DNA from: Hyphomicrobiales bacterium | GTDB taxonomy: Bacteria; Pseudomonadota; Alphaproteobacteria; Rhizobiales; Xanthobacteraceae | NCBI GenBank assembly: GCA_017305715.1 | Contig: JAFKKG010000014.1 | Coordinates: 124,001 to 188,000, forward strand | Direction of reading: 5' to 3' | DNA: 64,000 nucleotides | Part shown: positions 36,628 through 45,355 of the stretch, in pieces | Position numbering within the stretch: the stretch's first letter is position 1 | Layout: every line of letters begins with the position of its first letter | Translations under genes and position numbers: made by a program | Notes under the pieces: generated by a model | Database searches by the model: none | What the model saw: only the letters and a program-made list of their open reading frames with translations | What the model was told of the DNA's origin: nothing

Positions 36628-38307
36628 ATGACCAGTAATTGGCGGGATCGCGCGACCACCTCCTTTCAATGTCAGAAGCAGCCGGCGACTTCCAGCCGCG
36701 GCATGGTGGTGAGCAATCATCCGCTGGCCTCGAGCGCGGGCGCCGAAATGCTGGCTGCTGGCGGCAACGCCATCGATGCGGCGATTGCAACGCTGTTCAC
36801 GCTGACGGTGGTCGAACCGATGATGGTCGGCATCATCGGCGGCGGCATGGCGCATATCAGGCTGGCCGATGGCAGCCATCGCTTCATCGACGGCCAGAGT
36901 TCGGTGCCGCTGTCGGTTCGTCCCGATACCTACACCTCGAAGCCGGGCTCGGCGCATGACGTGTTCGACACCGTCGGCGATGAAAATCTCACGGGCCCGA
37001 AAGCGGTGGCGACACCAGGCTCGCTGAAGGCCTGGTGCGAAACGCTGCGCCGGTTCGGTACCATGGATCTCGCCGACGTCATGCAGCCCGCGATCAAGCA
37101 CGCCGCGCGCGGCTATGCGGCGACGCCCTATCTGTGTGACTGCATCGGCGACAGTGCGGCCGACATGTTGAAGGACAAGGCGATCTCGGCGATCTATCTG
37201 CCAAAGGGAGCGCCGCTGAAGCCCGGCGAGCGCGTGGTGCAATCCGAATATGCGGAGACGCTGACCTATATTTCGCAGCATGGCGAAGCGGCCCTTTATC
37301 AGGGGTCGCTCGGCGATATCCTGGTCGACTACATGAAGGCGCGTGGTGGCTTCATCACCCGTGAGGATCTCGCCGCCTACAAGACGGTCGAGCGGCAGGC
37401 GATCCGCGCCGACTACCGCGGCTGGCAGATCATGGGACCGCCGCCACCTGCGGCATCCGGCGTGCACATCACGCAGATGCTCAACATTCTCGAAGGCTAC
37501 GACATGTCAGGGCTTGGATTCGGTTCAGCGGAAACGATCCATTACCTCGCCGAAGTGCTGAAGATCGCCTTTGCCGATCGTGCGGCGGCCAGCGGCGATC
37601 CGGACTTTGTCAACGTGCCGGTCGAGCGGCTGACGTCAAAGGCCTATGCTGAAGAGCGCCGCCGCGCCATCGATCCCGGCCGGGCGCAGACCTGGGGCGC
37701 CGGCGTCGCGCCGCTGGAGGGCGCGCACACCACGCATATGACCGCGGCCGATGCGTTCGGCAACGTGGTTGCAACCACGCAGACCATCAACAATCTGTTC
37801 GGCGCCAAGATCATGATCCCCGGACTCGGCACCGTGCCGAACAATTACATGAACCTCTACGATCCGAGGCCCGGCCATGCGCTGTCGCTGGCGCCGGGCA
37901 AGCGCGTCACCACCTCGATGTCACCGATGATGGCGCTGCGCGACGGCAAACTCACTTACGCGCTCGGCCTGCCCGGCGGGAAGCGGATCTTTCCGAGCGC
38001 CATGCAGGCCCTGATCAACCTGATCGACCACGGCATGAGCCTGCAGGAAGCGGTCGAGGCGCCGCGGGTCTGGACCGAGGGCAATGCGCTCGAAGTGGAA
38101 CAGGCGGTGCCGGAAAGCGTGCGCGCCAAACTCGCCGCGATGGGCCACAGGGTGCAGGCGGTGCCGACGGTGGCGGGCGGCATGAATGCCATTCAGTTCC
38201 ACGACGACGGCCGGATGTCGGGCGCGGCCTGCTGGCGCGCCGACGGCACGCCGATCGGCATCGCCGGCGGTCTCGCACGCGCCGGCGTGAGGTTCGATCT
38301 GGCGTAA
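36628..38307 (+). CDS. ggt: Gamma-glutamyltransferase family protein, cytoplasmic form
   Basis: Ntn-hydrolase of 559 aa that should self-cleave before Thr368 in EGAHTTHMTAADAFGNVVATTQTINNLFGA, giving the catalytic small subunit. GMVVSNHPLASSAGAEMLAAGGNAIDAAIA, VEPMMVGIIGGGM, PAIKHAARGY and GLPGGKRIFPSAMQALINLIDHGMSLQEAVEAPR are family blocks. No signal peptide is visible, unlike periplasmic E. coli GGT, so it may act on glutathione conjugates or gamma-glutamyl compounds, or as a cephalosporin-acylase-like enzyme in the cytoplasm. Convergent with the next gene; the stops are two bases apart. Confidence 0.9.
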   Translation: MTSNWRDRATTSFQCQKQPATSSRGMVVSNHPLASSAGAEMLAAGGNAIDAAIATLFTLTVVEPMMVGIIGGGMAHIRLADGSHRFIDGQSSVPLSVRPDTYTSKPGSAHDVFDTVGDENLTGPKAVATPGSLKAWCETLRRFGTMDLADVMQPAIKHAARGYAATPYLCDCIGDSAADMLKDKAISAIYLPKGAPLKPGERVVQSEYAETLTYISQHGEAALYQGSLGDILVDYMKARGGFITREDLAAYKTVERQAIRADYRGWQIMGPPPPAASGVHITQMLNILEGYDMSGLGFGSAETIHYLAEVLKIAFADRAAASGDPDFVNVPVERLTSKAYAEERRRAIDPGRAQTWGAGVAPLEGAHTTHMTAADAFGNVVATTQTINNLFGAKIMIPGLGTVPNNYMNLYDPRPGHALSLAPGKRVTTSMSPMMALRDGKLTYALGLPGGKRIFPSAMQALINLIDHGMSLQEAVEAPRVWTEGNALEVEQAVPESVRAKLAAMGHRVQAVPTVAGGMNAIQFHDDGRMSGAACWRADGTPIGIAGGLARAGVRFDLA

Positions 38308-38309
38308 AC

Positions 38310-39683
38310 CTATTTCCGCACGCAGATCACGCGCACCACCGAGGCCTTGGCGTCCGGCGAACCGCCGGCGCCGTTGACGCCATTGGCCTTGAGGAAATCG
38401 CGGACGACATCTGACGTCACCAGCACCGCCTGCGCGGCGCCATTCGCCGGGCCCGCAACGACCACCGGCTTCAACAGCGCAATGCCGGCGAATTTGCCGT
38501 CACCGTCGAGCGCCGCCGCGCCGGAAAAGCCGAGTGCGGGCGGCGGCGACAATGCGATATCGCTGTTGCCGCCAAGCTGTGCGACGGAGGCCTTGACGCT
38601 GCTCACGGCACCGGCGCCGCCCTGGTTCTGCGGATCGGCAATGCCGGTGACGTCGAGCGCGGTTTTCGAGGCCGCATTGGCGAGATTGAGCGGCTTCAAG
38701 CCCCGCGCGCCATAGATGCGCAGCAACGCCAGATCATGTTCCTTGTCCTCGGCCACGCGGTCGGCATTGCCGAAGCCGGCGATCGCGACCGCGATGCAGC
38801 CGTCGGTGATCTGGCGGTCGGTCACGATCGCGCCGTCGTCGCTGACGATGACACCGGTGCCATATTCCACGGTCTTGCGCGGCGGCGGCCCCGCGACCTG
38901 GGCGCTGGTCGGGAACGCGTTGAAGGCGCTCGACATCGCGATCACCACGGGCTCCACGGTATTTTCCGTGGCCTGATCGTAGAGGATGGTGAGGATGCGG
39001 ACTTCATCGCCCTTGAACGTGCCGCGCAGATAGAATTTCTTCAGTCCCTGCAAGCCGGACAGCACGAAGAAGTCCGGCTTCACCACCGTGTAATCGATGT
39101 TGCGCTGGGCTTCCTTCTTTTCCCGCTCGGCGAGCTTTGCCGTGGTCGGGTTCGCTTCCTTGCGCCGCACCAGTTGAATTTGCACCGTCCCGGTCGGCGA
39201 GGTCCATTTGGCGCCGCTGGCGTCGCTGGTCTGCTGCGGCACCAGTTTGGTGGGAATGCCGAGCCGCGCGCCGGTGCCGGGATCGGTGACGATCTTCCAG
39301 CCGACACTCTCTTGCCGTTTCTTCGCGGTGTCGGCGAGAATGCCGCGCTCCTGTGGGTTGAGCACGCCGGTCTCCTTGCCGCCCCGGCTCTTCTGGAATT
39401 CCTTGATCGCCTTGACCATGCGCTCGCTGACGTCGCCAGTGATCGCGCCGTTATATTGCCCGACCCAGGCGAGGTCGGATTGCAGCGCCAGCCGCTCGGC
39501 CTGCGCCATCGCGTTGGCGGTCTCTTCTGGCTTCTGCAGCGCAGGACGGATCGGGACCGTCGTGACGGGTTTGGGTTTGGAGCCCGCAGTCGATGGCGGC
39601 GTCAATTGGGCTTGCGCCGATGATCCCAACACCATCAAGACGGATGCCGAGATCGTCAATGTTGCCGAAAATACCGGTCTCAT
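38310..39683 (-). CDS. Exported peptidoglycan-binding protein with trypsin-like domain lacking the catalytic His
   Basis: About 457 aa. Signal peptide MRPVFSATLTISASVLMVLGSSAQA; then a Pro/Thr linker; a PG-binding-1-like segment (LQSDLAWVGQYNGAITGDVSERMVKAIKEFQK); a charged region; and a chymotrypsin-fold domain. In that domain YGTGVIVSDDGAIVTDRQITDGC aligns with the HtrA GSGVI...TNxHVV motif, but Gln291 takes the place of His. Asp317 (KEHDLALLRIYG) and Ser387 (ALGFSGAAALDGDG, for GNSGGP) remain. Hydrolysis is therefore doubtful and a scaffold role is possible. ATG at 39683; a TTG at 39695 is less likely. Confidence 0.75.
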   Translation of the reverse strand: MRPVFSATLTISASVLMVLGSSAQAQLTPPSTAGSKPKPVTTVPIRPALQKPEETANAMAQAERLALQSDLAWVGQYNGAITGDVSERMVKAIKEFQKSRGGKETGVLNPQERGILADTAKKRQESVGWKIVTDPGTGARLGIPTKLVPQQTSDASGAKWTSPTGTVQIQLVRRKEANPTTAKLAEREKKEAQRNIDYTVVKPDFFVLSGLQGLKKFYLRGTFKGDEVRILTILYDQATENTVEPVVIAMSSAFNAFPTSAQVAGPPPRKTVEYGTGVIVSDDGAIVTDRQITDGCIAVAIAGFGNADRVAEDKEHDLALLRIYGARGLKPLNLANAASKTALDVTGIADPQNQGGAGAVSSVKASVAQLGGNSDIALSPPPALGFSGAAALDGDGKFAGIALLKPVVVAGPANGAAQAVLVTSDVVRDFLKANGVNGAGGSPDAKASVVRVICVRK

Positions 39684-39867
39684 GGCAAATCCCAATGAAT
39701 ACTAGTGAAATACGAGCGGGAATACGGCGGCAATATTGGAGCGATCATTGACCTCGGGCCAATTAAGCACATCTGCTTGGTCGGCAACAACTGCGCGCCG
39801 GTTCAGGGAACTGGCCAATCCTCACCATGAAGATTACTAGCGGCGACGTGAAAGAAGTGACCAAGCC

Positions 39868-40668
39868 ATGCTGACCGCCGACGAACTCGAACGCTATGCC
39901 CGCCATATCGTGCTGCGCGAGGTCGGCGGGCCCGGCCAGACCGCGCTGAAGGAGGCGTCGGCGCTGGTGATCGGCGCCGGCGGTCTCGGCGCTCCCGTCC
40001 TGATGTATCTTGCCGCCGCCGGCATCGGTACGCTCGGCGTGGTCGACGACGATATTGTCTCGCTGTCCAATCTGCAGCGCCAGATCATCCACGCCACGCC
40101 CGATATCGGCAGGCGCAAGGTCGACAGCGCCGCGCAGCAGATCCTCGCGCTCAATCCCCATGTCAATTTCGAGGCGCATGCGGTGCGCCTCGACGCTGAC
40201 AATGTGATGTCGCTGATCGGCGGCTATGACCTGGTGCTCGACGGCTCCGACAATTTTGAGACGCGCTATTTGGTTTCCGATGCCTGCTTCCTCGCGGCCA
40301 AGCCGCTGATCACGGCAGCCCTGGGTCAGTTCGACGGATCGCTGACCACGATCCGTGCCCATGAACGCGGGGCCAATGGTGAGTTCAATCCGACCTATCG
40401 CTGTCTGTTTCCCGAACCGCCGCCGCCGGGCACGGTGCCGGCCTGCGCCGAGGCCGGCGTGATGGGCGCGCTTGCCGGCATGCTGGGATCGATGATGGCG
40501 CTGGAGGCGATCCGCGAAATCGTCGGCTTCGGCGACAGCCTGGTCGGTCGGCTGGTGATGGTCGATGCCCGCGCGATGCGGTTCGAAACCCTGCGCTATG
40601 CGCGCGATCCGGCCAACCCGCTCAACGGCGATGCGCCAAGCATCACTGATCTAAGCGGGCATCGATGA
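39868..40668 (+). CDS. moeB: MoeB/ThiF family adenylyltransferase without zinc site
   Basis: E1-like enzyme of 266 aa that adenylates the C-terminal glycine of a sulfur-carrier protein (MoaD or ThiS). It shows HIVLREVGGPGQTALKEASALVIGAGGLGAPVLMYLAAAGIG (GAGGLG at 36-41), VSLSNLQRQIIH, DGSDNFETRYLVSDAC and a Cys193 in VPACAEAGVMGALAG. E. coli MoeB binds zinc with two CxxC pairs. Here the first is reduced to TYRC and the second is absent (the tail is DPANPLNGDAPSITD). MoeB, ThiF or HesA cannot be told apart by sequence alone. Converges with the Cys-rich gene 20 bases away. Confidence 0.85.
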   Translation: MLTADELERYARHIVLREVGGPGQTALKEASALVIGAGGLGAPVLMYLAAAGIGTLGVVDDDIVSLSNLQRQIIHATPDIGRRKVDSAAQQILALNPHVNFEAHAVRLDADNVMSLIGGYDLVLDGSDNFETRYLVSDACFLAAKPLITAALGQFDGSLTTIRAHERGANGEFNPTYRCLFPEPPPPGTVPACAEAGVMGALAGMLGSMMALEAIREIVGFGDSLVGRLVMVDARAMRFETLRYARDPANPLNGDAPSITDLSGHR

Positions 40669-40687
40669 GGCGTGGCGGACGTCCGCG

Positions 40688-41116
40688 TTAGTCGGTGTCG
40701 GCGATCTGCTTCTCGTAGTCCGACGCGTTTGATTTATCGGTCATGACCTGCGGGCAGCGGAAGCAGGCTTCCTTGCCTTCCTGGCGGAACCAGCGGCAGG
40801 TGGGGCGAATTTCGCAGGCGGGCAGCGCGTTCACGACAGCCGGAACGCCTTCGACAATCCGCTTGGCCAAACTGCAGGTGTTGTTGGCGAAATGCTTGCA
40901 GCTACCACCGGCACAAGGCGCTGCGATGCGGAACAGTTGCGTCGGCTTGGCCTCTCCCGCAAGCTCGAGCACCTTGTCGGTGATCGGCACCGTCTCGGTG
41001 AGGTAGCCGACCCTGTGCTGCTCCGGCGTACCGGTGATGACGCCGAAGATCCGGGCGCCCTCTGCGGTCGCCTGGGAACTCGGGCAGTCGATCTGCTTCT
41101 TCGATTCCTTGGACAT
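40688..41116 (-). CDS. Uncharacterised eight-cysteine protein downstream of RiPP-like peptide gene
   Basis: 142-aa soluble protein that I do not recognise. Cysteines at 11, 68, 73, 81, 101, 107, 118 and 121 (spacing C-x4-C-x7-C-x19-C-x5-C-x10-C-x2-C after the first) suggest metal or iron-sulfur binding. The densest part reads APCAGGSCKHFANNTCSLAKR and PACEIRPTCRWFRQEGKEACFRCPQ. AGAGGG precedes the ATG at 41116; a longer frame from 41209 lacks a ribosome site. It is the second gene of a unit whose first gene codes for a 68-aa peptide with a RiPP-type leader, with a stable hairpin between them. A tailoring, binding or immunity role is inference. Confidence 0.7.
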   Translation of the reverse strand: MSKESKKQIDCPSSQATAEGARIFGVITGTPEQHRVGYLTETVPITDKVLELAGEAKPTQLFRIAAPCAGGSCKHFANNTCSLAKRIVEGVPAVVNALPACEIRPTCRWFRQEGKEACFRCPQVMTDKSNASDYEKQIADTD

Positions 41117-41194
41117 GAGACCCTCTTGTTCGACGCTGCTGCGCAGCGAAGTTCTCGGCATGACGCCTTCGGATTTGGATCGGGTGCCGTCGGA

Positions 41195-41229
41195 GATGAC
41201 GTTCGACACGCCATGTGCCGAACGTCATC
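41195..41229 (-). promoter_or_regulatory. Strong hairpin between peptide gene and Cys-rich gene
   Basis: Perfect 11-base arms GATGACGTTCG (41195-41205) and CGAACGTCATC (41219-41229). The 13-base loop can pair further (CAC-GCCAT-GTG). It begins 33 bases after the peptide stop on the minus strand. No T-run follows, so it may be an attenuator or RNA stabiliser that raises the level of the first gene over the second. Confidence 0.65.
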
Positions 41230-41262
41230 CCGTGGCCTGGTGACCTCTCGAGGAATCGGGGG

Positions 41263-41469
41263 TTAAAAGGCTCCGCCTCCCAGACCCTTGGTCATGATCG
41301 GGCCAGGATAGGCACCGGTAAGGATCGTGATGTTCTTGATGAGATCGCTGGCGGTCAGTTGCGCTCGGAAACCGGCTGCGACGATTTCAAGCTGCTCCGG
41401 GCTGAGTTGCACCGGCGCTTCGAGCTCAGGCTTCGCAGGCTCGACTGCGTTAGTGTCGGACTTCTTCAT
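41263..41469 (-). CDS. 68-residue peptide with RiPP-precursor-like leader
   Basis: Short peptide with an excellent ribosome site (AGGAGAAAGACAG before ATG). The first half is charged and helical (MKKSDTNAVEPAKPELEAPV), then QLSPEQLEIVAAG (21-33). This resembles the L-S/T-x-E-x-L-x-x-V-A-G/A-G block of double-glycine or NHLP/Nif11-like RiPP leaders. Following it is FRAQLTASDLIKNITILTG and a Gly-rich hydrophobic tail AYPGPIMTKGLGGGAF. No cysteine is present, so lanthionine or sactionine formation is not expected; Thr, Ser, Tyr, Lys and Gly remain. Function unknown; alternatively a small subunit of the Cys-rich partner. Confidence 0.6.
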   Translation of the reverse strand: MKKSDTNAVEPAKPELEAPVQLSPEQLEIVAAGFRAQLTASDLIKNITILTGAYPGPIMTKGLGGGAF

Positions 41470-41613
41470 CTGTCTTTCTCCTGTCGCGAGACGAAGGGGC
41501 CATCCGCTTCGGCTGCTACAGGACGCTAGGGACAGATTGGATGAGTTACCGTGATTTCCCTCACGGACCCCTCGCGCCCGGCCGACGGGGGCGAGGAACC
41601 CGTTCCATCGCCT

Positions 41614-42613
41614 TCAGGCCCGTTTCTTTTCGCTGTCCATATGCGCCAATTGCGACGCCGGATAGCGCTCGCCCGCGGCGGCGCCGTGCGGAAACGTCGC
41701 AGCGAGTTTGGCCAGGTGGACAGGCGTAAGCTTCACATCCAGCGCGCCGAGTGCTTCGGTCAGCCGGTCGCGGCGACGCGCGCCGACCAGCGGCACGATG
41801 TCGTTGCCTTGCGCGGCCACCCAGGCAATTGCGACCTGCGCCACCGATACACCGAGATCGGAGGCAAGCGCGCGCAATGAATCCACCAGCGCCAGGTTGC
41901 GGTCGATATTCTCGGCCTGGAAACGCGGGCTCATCTGCCGGAAATCGCGCTGGCCGGATTTGTCTTTCGACCAGTGACCGCTGATCAGCCCGCGCGACAG
42001 CACGCCATAGGCGGTGACGCCGATGCCAAGCTCGCGGCAGGTCGGCAGGATCTCGTCCTCGATGCCCCGCGAGATCAACGAATATTCGATCTGCAAATCG
42101 GCGATCGGATGCACGGCATGCGCGCGCCTGATCGTGTCGGCGCCGACTTCGGAGAGGCCGATATGCCTGACATGGCCGGCCTTGATCATGTCAGCGATCG
42201 CTCCGATCGTGTCTTCGATCGGCACCGACGGATCGAGGCGTGCCGGCCGGTAGATGTCGATGTGATCGACGCGAAGCCGTTGCAGCGTGTACGCCAGAAA
42301 GTTTTTCACCCGCCGGGCGGCTATCGTAGCCCGACCAGTTTCGTTCGGGATCGCGCAACGCGCCGAACTTGACGCTGATCTGCACATTGTCGCGGCCGCG
42401 GGCCGCGAGCGCGTCGCCGATCAGCATCTCGTTGTGACCCATGCCGTAGAAATCGCCGGTGTCGAGCAGCGTGATGCCGGCGTCGAGCGCGGCGTGGACG
42501 GTGGCGATGCTTTCGGTGCGGTCGGCGGGACCATAAAAATCCGACATGCCCATGCAGCCGAGGCCGATGGCGGCGACGTGGGGGCCGGTCTTGCCGAGTT
42601 GACGGTGTTCCAT
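41614..42613 (-). pseudogene. Aldo/keto reductase, frameshifted
   Basis: Yeast Gcy1/AKR13-like aldo/keto reductase of about 330 codons split over two frames. The first part (from ATG 42613) reads [28 protein letters not shown]...[21 protein letters not shown]...[25 protein letters not shown], with the catalytic Tyr in FYGMG. The second resumes as [64 protein letters not shown] and runs to DSEKKRA. The reading frame changes near 42309-42318, where two bases seem to be missing (or one added) in GCGGGTGAAAAAC. No other damage is visible, so it is a recent lesion or a sequencing error. Divergent from a LysR gene. Confidence 0.8.
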
Positions 42614-42719
42614 GGTGGTGGTGCTCCTCGAAAATGGCGACGGCGGTGGCCGCGCCGGTTTGACGAGGTTGATATGGCGGATCCGGATTACGCCGATAAG
42701 CTGGACAATACTGAATAGC

Positions 42720-42739
42720 TTGTTCAATATATCGAACAA
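42720..42739. promoter_or_regulatory. Candidate LysR-type operator
   Basis: TTGTTC-AATATATC-GAACAA, a perfect six-base inverted repeat around eight AT-rich bases, ending at the first base of the LysR start codon. Between divergent genes this fits autorepression by the adjacent regulator. Confidence 0.55.
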
Positions 42740-43668
42740 TGAAGGATTTCGACCTTCGGGATCTCGATGCTTTCGTCGCCGTGGCGCGCACCAGAAATTT
42801 CCGGCGCGCCGCGCTGGAGAGCCGCGTCTCCGTCTCCAGCCTCAGCCAGCGCCTGCGCGACATGGAGGAGCGGCTCGGCGTCCGCCTGATGAACCGCACC
42901 ACCCGCAGCGTGGCGCTGACCGAAGCCGGCGAACTGCTGCTGGCGCGCGTTGCGCCGGCGATGTCGGATGTCGGCGAGGCGCTGGACCAGGTGCGCGGGC
43001 TGCGCGGCGTGCCGTCGGGCCGCCTGCGGATCAATGCGCCGCCGCCGGCGATCGATCTGGTGCTGGCGCCGATGGTCGCGCCGTTCCTGGCAAAATATCC
43101 GCAGATCGAACTGGAGATCGTCGGGGAGAGTTCGTTCGTCGATATCGTCGCGGGCGGCTTCGACGCCGGCGTGCGCTACGGCGAGCATTTGGCGCAGGAC
43201 ATGATTGCGGTGTCGCTCGGGGCGCCGCAGCGCTATGCGGTGGTGGCATCGAAGGAATATGTAGCGCGGCACGGCGCGCCGAAGCAGCCAAAGGACCTGC
43301 TCGACCACGCCTGCATCCGCACCCGCTTCGGCAGCGGCGCCATGCTGGACTGGGAATTCGAGAAGGCGGGACGTGTCGTGGTGGTTTCGCCGCCGGCAAA
43401 GCTGGTCGCGACCTATCTTGGCCTCGCGCTGCGCGCCGTTCATGACGGCATCGGCTTCTGGTTGACCTTTGAAGGCTATGTGCGCTTTGGCATCAAGTCC
43501 GGCGCGCTGGTCAGCGTGCTCGACGATTGGTGCGCGCCGTTTCCGGGGCCGTTTCTGTATTACCCGAGCCGCCGCCAGCCGCCACCCGCGCTCGGCGCGT
43601 TCGTCTCGTTTGTCGCGGAATGGCGCAAGCGGGAGCGACGGAAGGGGCGGGGCAACTCACCTGCCTGA
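42739..43668 (+). CDS. LysR family transcriptional regulator
   Basis: 309-aa regulator with the N-terminal winged helix [67 protein letters not shown] (3-70). An effector domain starting [35 protein letters not shown] follows. It belongs to the branch that commonly controls a divergent oxidoreductase, here the frameshifted aldo/keto reductase, so its known target may be gone. Its 3' end overlaps the convergent kinase gene by 12 bases. The effector is unknown. Confidence 0.88.
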   Translation: MKDFDLRDLDAFVAVARTRNFRRAALESRVSVSSLSQRLRDMEERLGVRLMNRTTRSVALTEAGELLLARVAPAMSDVGEALDQVRGLRGVPSGRLRINAPPPAIDLVLAPMVAPFLAKYPQIELEIVGESSFVDIVAGGFDAGVRYGEHLAQDMIAVSLGAPQRYAVVASKEYVARHGAPKQPKDLLDHACIRTRFGSGAMLDWEFEKAGRVVVVSPPAKLVATYLGLALRAVHDGIGFWLTFEGYVRFGIKSGALVSVLDDWCAPFPGPFLYYPSRRQPPPALGAFVSFVAEWRKRERRKGRGNSPA

Positions 43669-44334
43669 ACTGCTCCACTTCAATATCTCCGGCTGCCGCA
43701 GATCATTGTAGCCGATGATGATACCGGCGCGTTGTTCCGGCTCGCACTCGCTCAGATATCGCCGTTGACCGCCGACATAGCGCTGGTTCGATGGCGAGGC
43801 GGCATCAGGCGCGTCTGGGGCCGCACTCCGCTGCGCGCCGCGCGGCACCGAGACATCGAAATCGACCTTCAGGAAGATCGAGAGATCCCAGTACGACACA
43901 AGCCCGGGACGGTGCAGGAAGATGCCGTCGACGATCAACGCGGCGGCGGGCGGCGCCTGCCGTACCACCACATCGAACGGCTGGTCATGGTCGAGGTCAA
44001 AATGCCTCGCCACGTACCGGCCGGCGCCGCCAGGGCTCAGCGGATCGAGCAATAGCGATCGAAACGAATCGTAATCATAGGAATCGAGATAGAAGCCGTC
44101 AGGTGAGTAGCGTCCCCGCGCATAGCGAATGGTGCGGGGATGATGGAAATCATCGACCGACGCGCGGATGGTGGGACGGCCCCGTTCGGTCACCAGCGGG
44201 GCCAGCGCATCCGCCAACGTCGTTTTTCCGGCGCCGTCGACGCCATCGATCGCGATACGTACGGTCCGTAGCGGGTGCAGTTCGGCAATGGTGGCGGCAA
44301 GACGATTCAGCAGCGACGCGTGGGATTCGCTCAC
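43657..44334 (-). CDS. Uridine kinase-like P-loop protein
   Basis: 225-aa P-loop kinase of the uridine kinase/phosphoribulokinase group. Walker A is IDGVDGAGKTTLADAL (30-45), with ASVDDFHHPRTIRYARGRYSPDGFYLDSYDYDSF and ALIVDGIFLHRPGLVSYWDLSIFLKV in the nucleoside region. The C-terminal part has RYVGGQRRYLSECEPEQRAGIIIGYNDLRQPEIL. It lacks the length and some blocks of standard Udk, so the substrate is open: uridine, pantothenate-type or another small molecule. 19 bases downstream of the dehydrogenase gene on the same strand, so probably co-transcribed. Confidence 0.78.
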   Translation of the reverse strand: MSESHASLLNRLAATIAELHPLRTVRIAIDGVDGAGKTTLADALAPLVTERGRPTIRASVDDFHHPRTIRYARGRYSPDGFYLDSYDYDSFRSLLLDPLSPGGAGRYVARHFDLDHDQPFDVVVRQAPPAAALIVDGIFLHRPGLVSYWDLSIFLKVDFDVSVPRGAQRSAAPDAPDAASPSNQRYVGGQRRYLSECEPEQRAGIIIGYNDLRQPEILKWSSSGR

Positions 44335-44353
44335 GTCATCCTCGGCTGCCGCC

Positions 44354-45355
44354 TCACAACATGCTGGGCAGCACGCGATCCGGCGGCTTGTGGTTGTCGA
44401 GGAAGGTCCGGATGTTGATGATCACCTTCTCGCCCATTTCGACGCGGCCCTCGATCGTGGCCGAACCCATATGCGGCAGCAGCGTCACCTTGCCGGCCTT
44501 GGCCAGCCGGACCAGTTTCGGGTTCACGGCCGGTTCGTGCTCATAGACGTCGAGACCGGCGCCGCCGATGTCGCCGGCTTCGACCAGCTTGATCAGCGTG
44601 TCCTCGTCGATCACCTCGCCGCGCGCGGTGTTGACGATATAGGCCTCTTTCCGGATCAACTTCAGCCGGCGCGCCGAGAGCAGATGGAAGGTCGCCGGCG
44701 TGTGCGGACAGTTCACCGAGATGATGTCCATCCGCGCCAGCATCTGGTCGAGACTCTCCCAATAGGTCGCGCCCAATTCGTCGGCGATGACGGGCGCGAC
44801 GGGACGGCGGTTGTGATAGTGGATCTGCAGGCCGAAGGCGCGGGCGCGGCGCGCCACCGCCTGGCCGATGCGGCCCATGCCGATAATCCCCAGGCGTTTG
44901 CCGCCGATCCGGTGTCCGAGCATCCAGGTCGGCGACCAGCCCGGCCAGTTCTTGCCATCGGTGAGGATCGAGGCGCCCTCGATCATCCGCCGCGGCACCG
45001 CCAGGATCAACGCCATGGTCATGTCGGCGGTGTCTTCGGTCAAGACCTTCGGCGTATTGGTCACGGTGATACCGCGCGCATGCGCCGCCGTGACGTCGAT
45101 ATTGTCGACGCCATTGCCGAAATTGGCGATCATCCGCAGCTTGCAGTCGGGTTGTTTGAGGATTTCCTCGTTGACGAGGTCAGTGACGGTCGGCACCAGC
45201 ACATCAGCGGTGCGAACCGCCTCGGCGATCTGTTCCGGCGTCATCGGCGTATCGTCGAGATTCAGCCGCGCATCGAACAGCTCGCGCATCCGGGTCTCGA
45301 TGGAGTCCGGAAGCTTGCGGGTAACAACGACGAGAGGCTTTTTCCTAACCGACAT
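44354..45355 (-). CDS. D-isomer-specific 2-hydroxyacid dehydrogenase (glyoxylate/hydroxypyruvate reductase-like)
   Basis: 333-aa NAD(P)-dependent dehydrogenase. NAD motif LGIIGMGRIGQAVARRARAFG (GMGRIG at 159-164). Catalytic triad Arg245 (NTARGEVID), Glu274 (DVYEHEPAVNP) and His295 (LLPHMGSAT). IANFGNGVDNIDVTAA and PRRMIEG are typical of glyoxylate reductases in Rhizobiales. The exact substrate is not fixed by sequence. The start ATG at 45355 is preceded by a purine-rich GAGAGCAGCAT. Followed by the uridine kinase-like gene. Confidence 0.88.
   Translation of the reverse strand: MSVRKKPLVVVTRKLPDSIETRMRELFDARLNLDDTPMTPEQIAEAVRTADVLVPTVTDLVNEEILKQPDCKLRMIANFGNGVDNIDVTAAHARGITVTNTPKVLTEDTADMTMALILAVPRRMIEGASILTDGKNWPGWSPTWMLGHRIGGKRLGIIGMGRIGQAVARRARAFGLQIHYHNRRPVAPVIADELGATYWESLDQMLARMDIISVNCPHTPATFHLLSARRLKLIRKEAYIVNTARGEVIDEDTLIKLVEAGDIGGAGLDVYEHEPAVNPKLVRLAKAGKVTLLPHMGSATIEGRVEMGEKVIINIRTFLDNHKPPDRVLPSML

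Noticed and set aside
39868..40668. MoeB/ThiF gene as the activating enzyme of the RiPP-like unit
   Set aside because: It is convergent, not co-directional, and has ordinary sulfur-carrier E1 features; no functional link shown.
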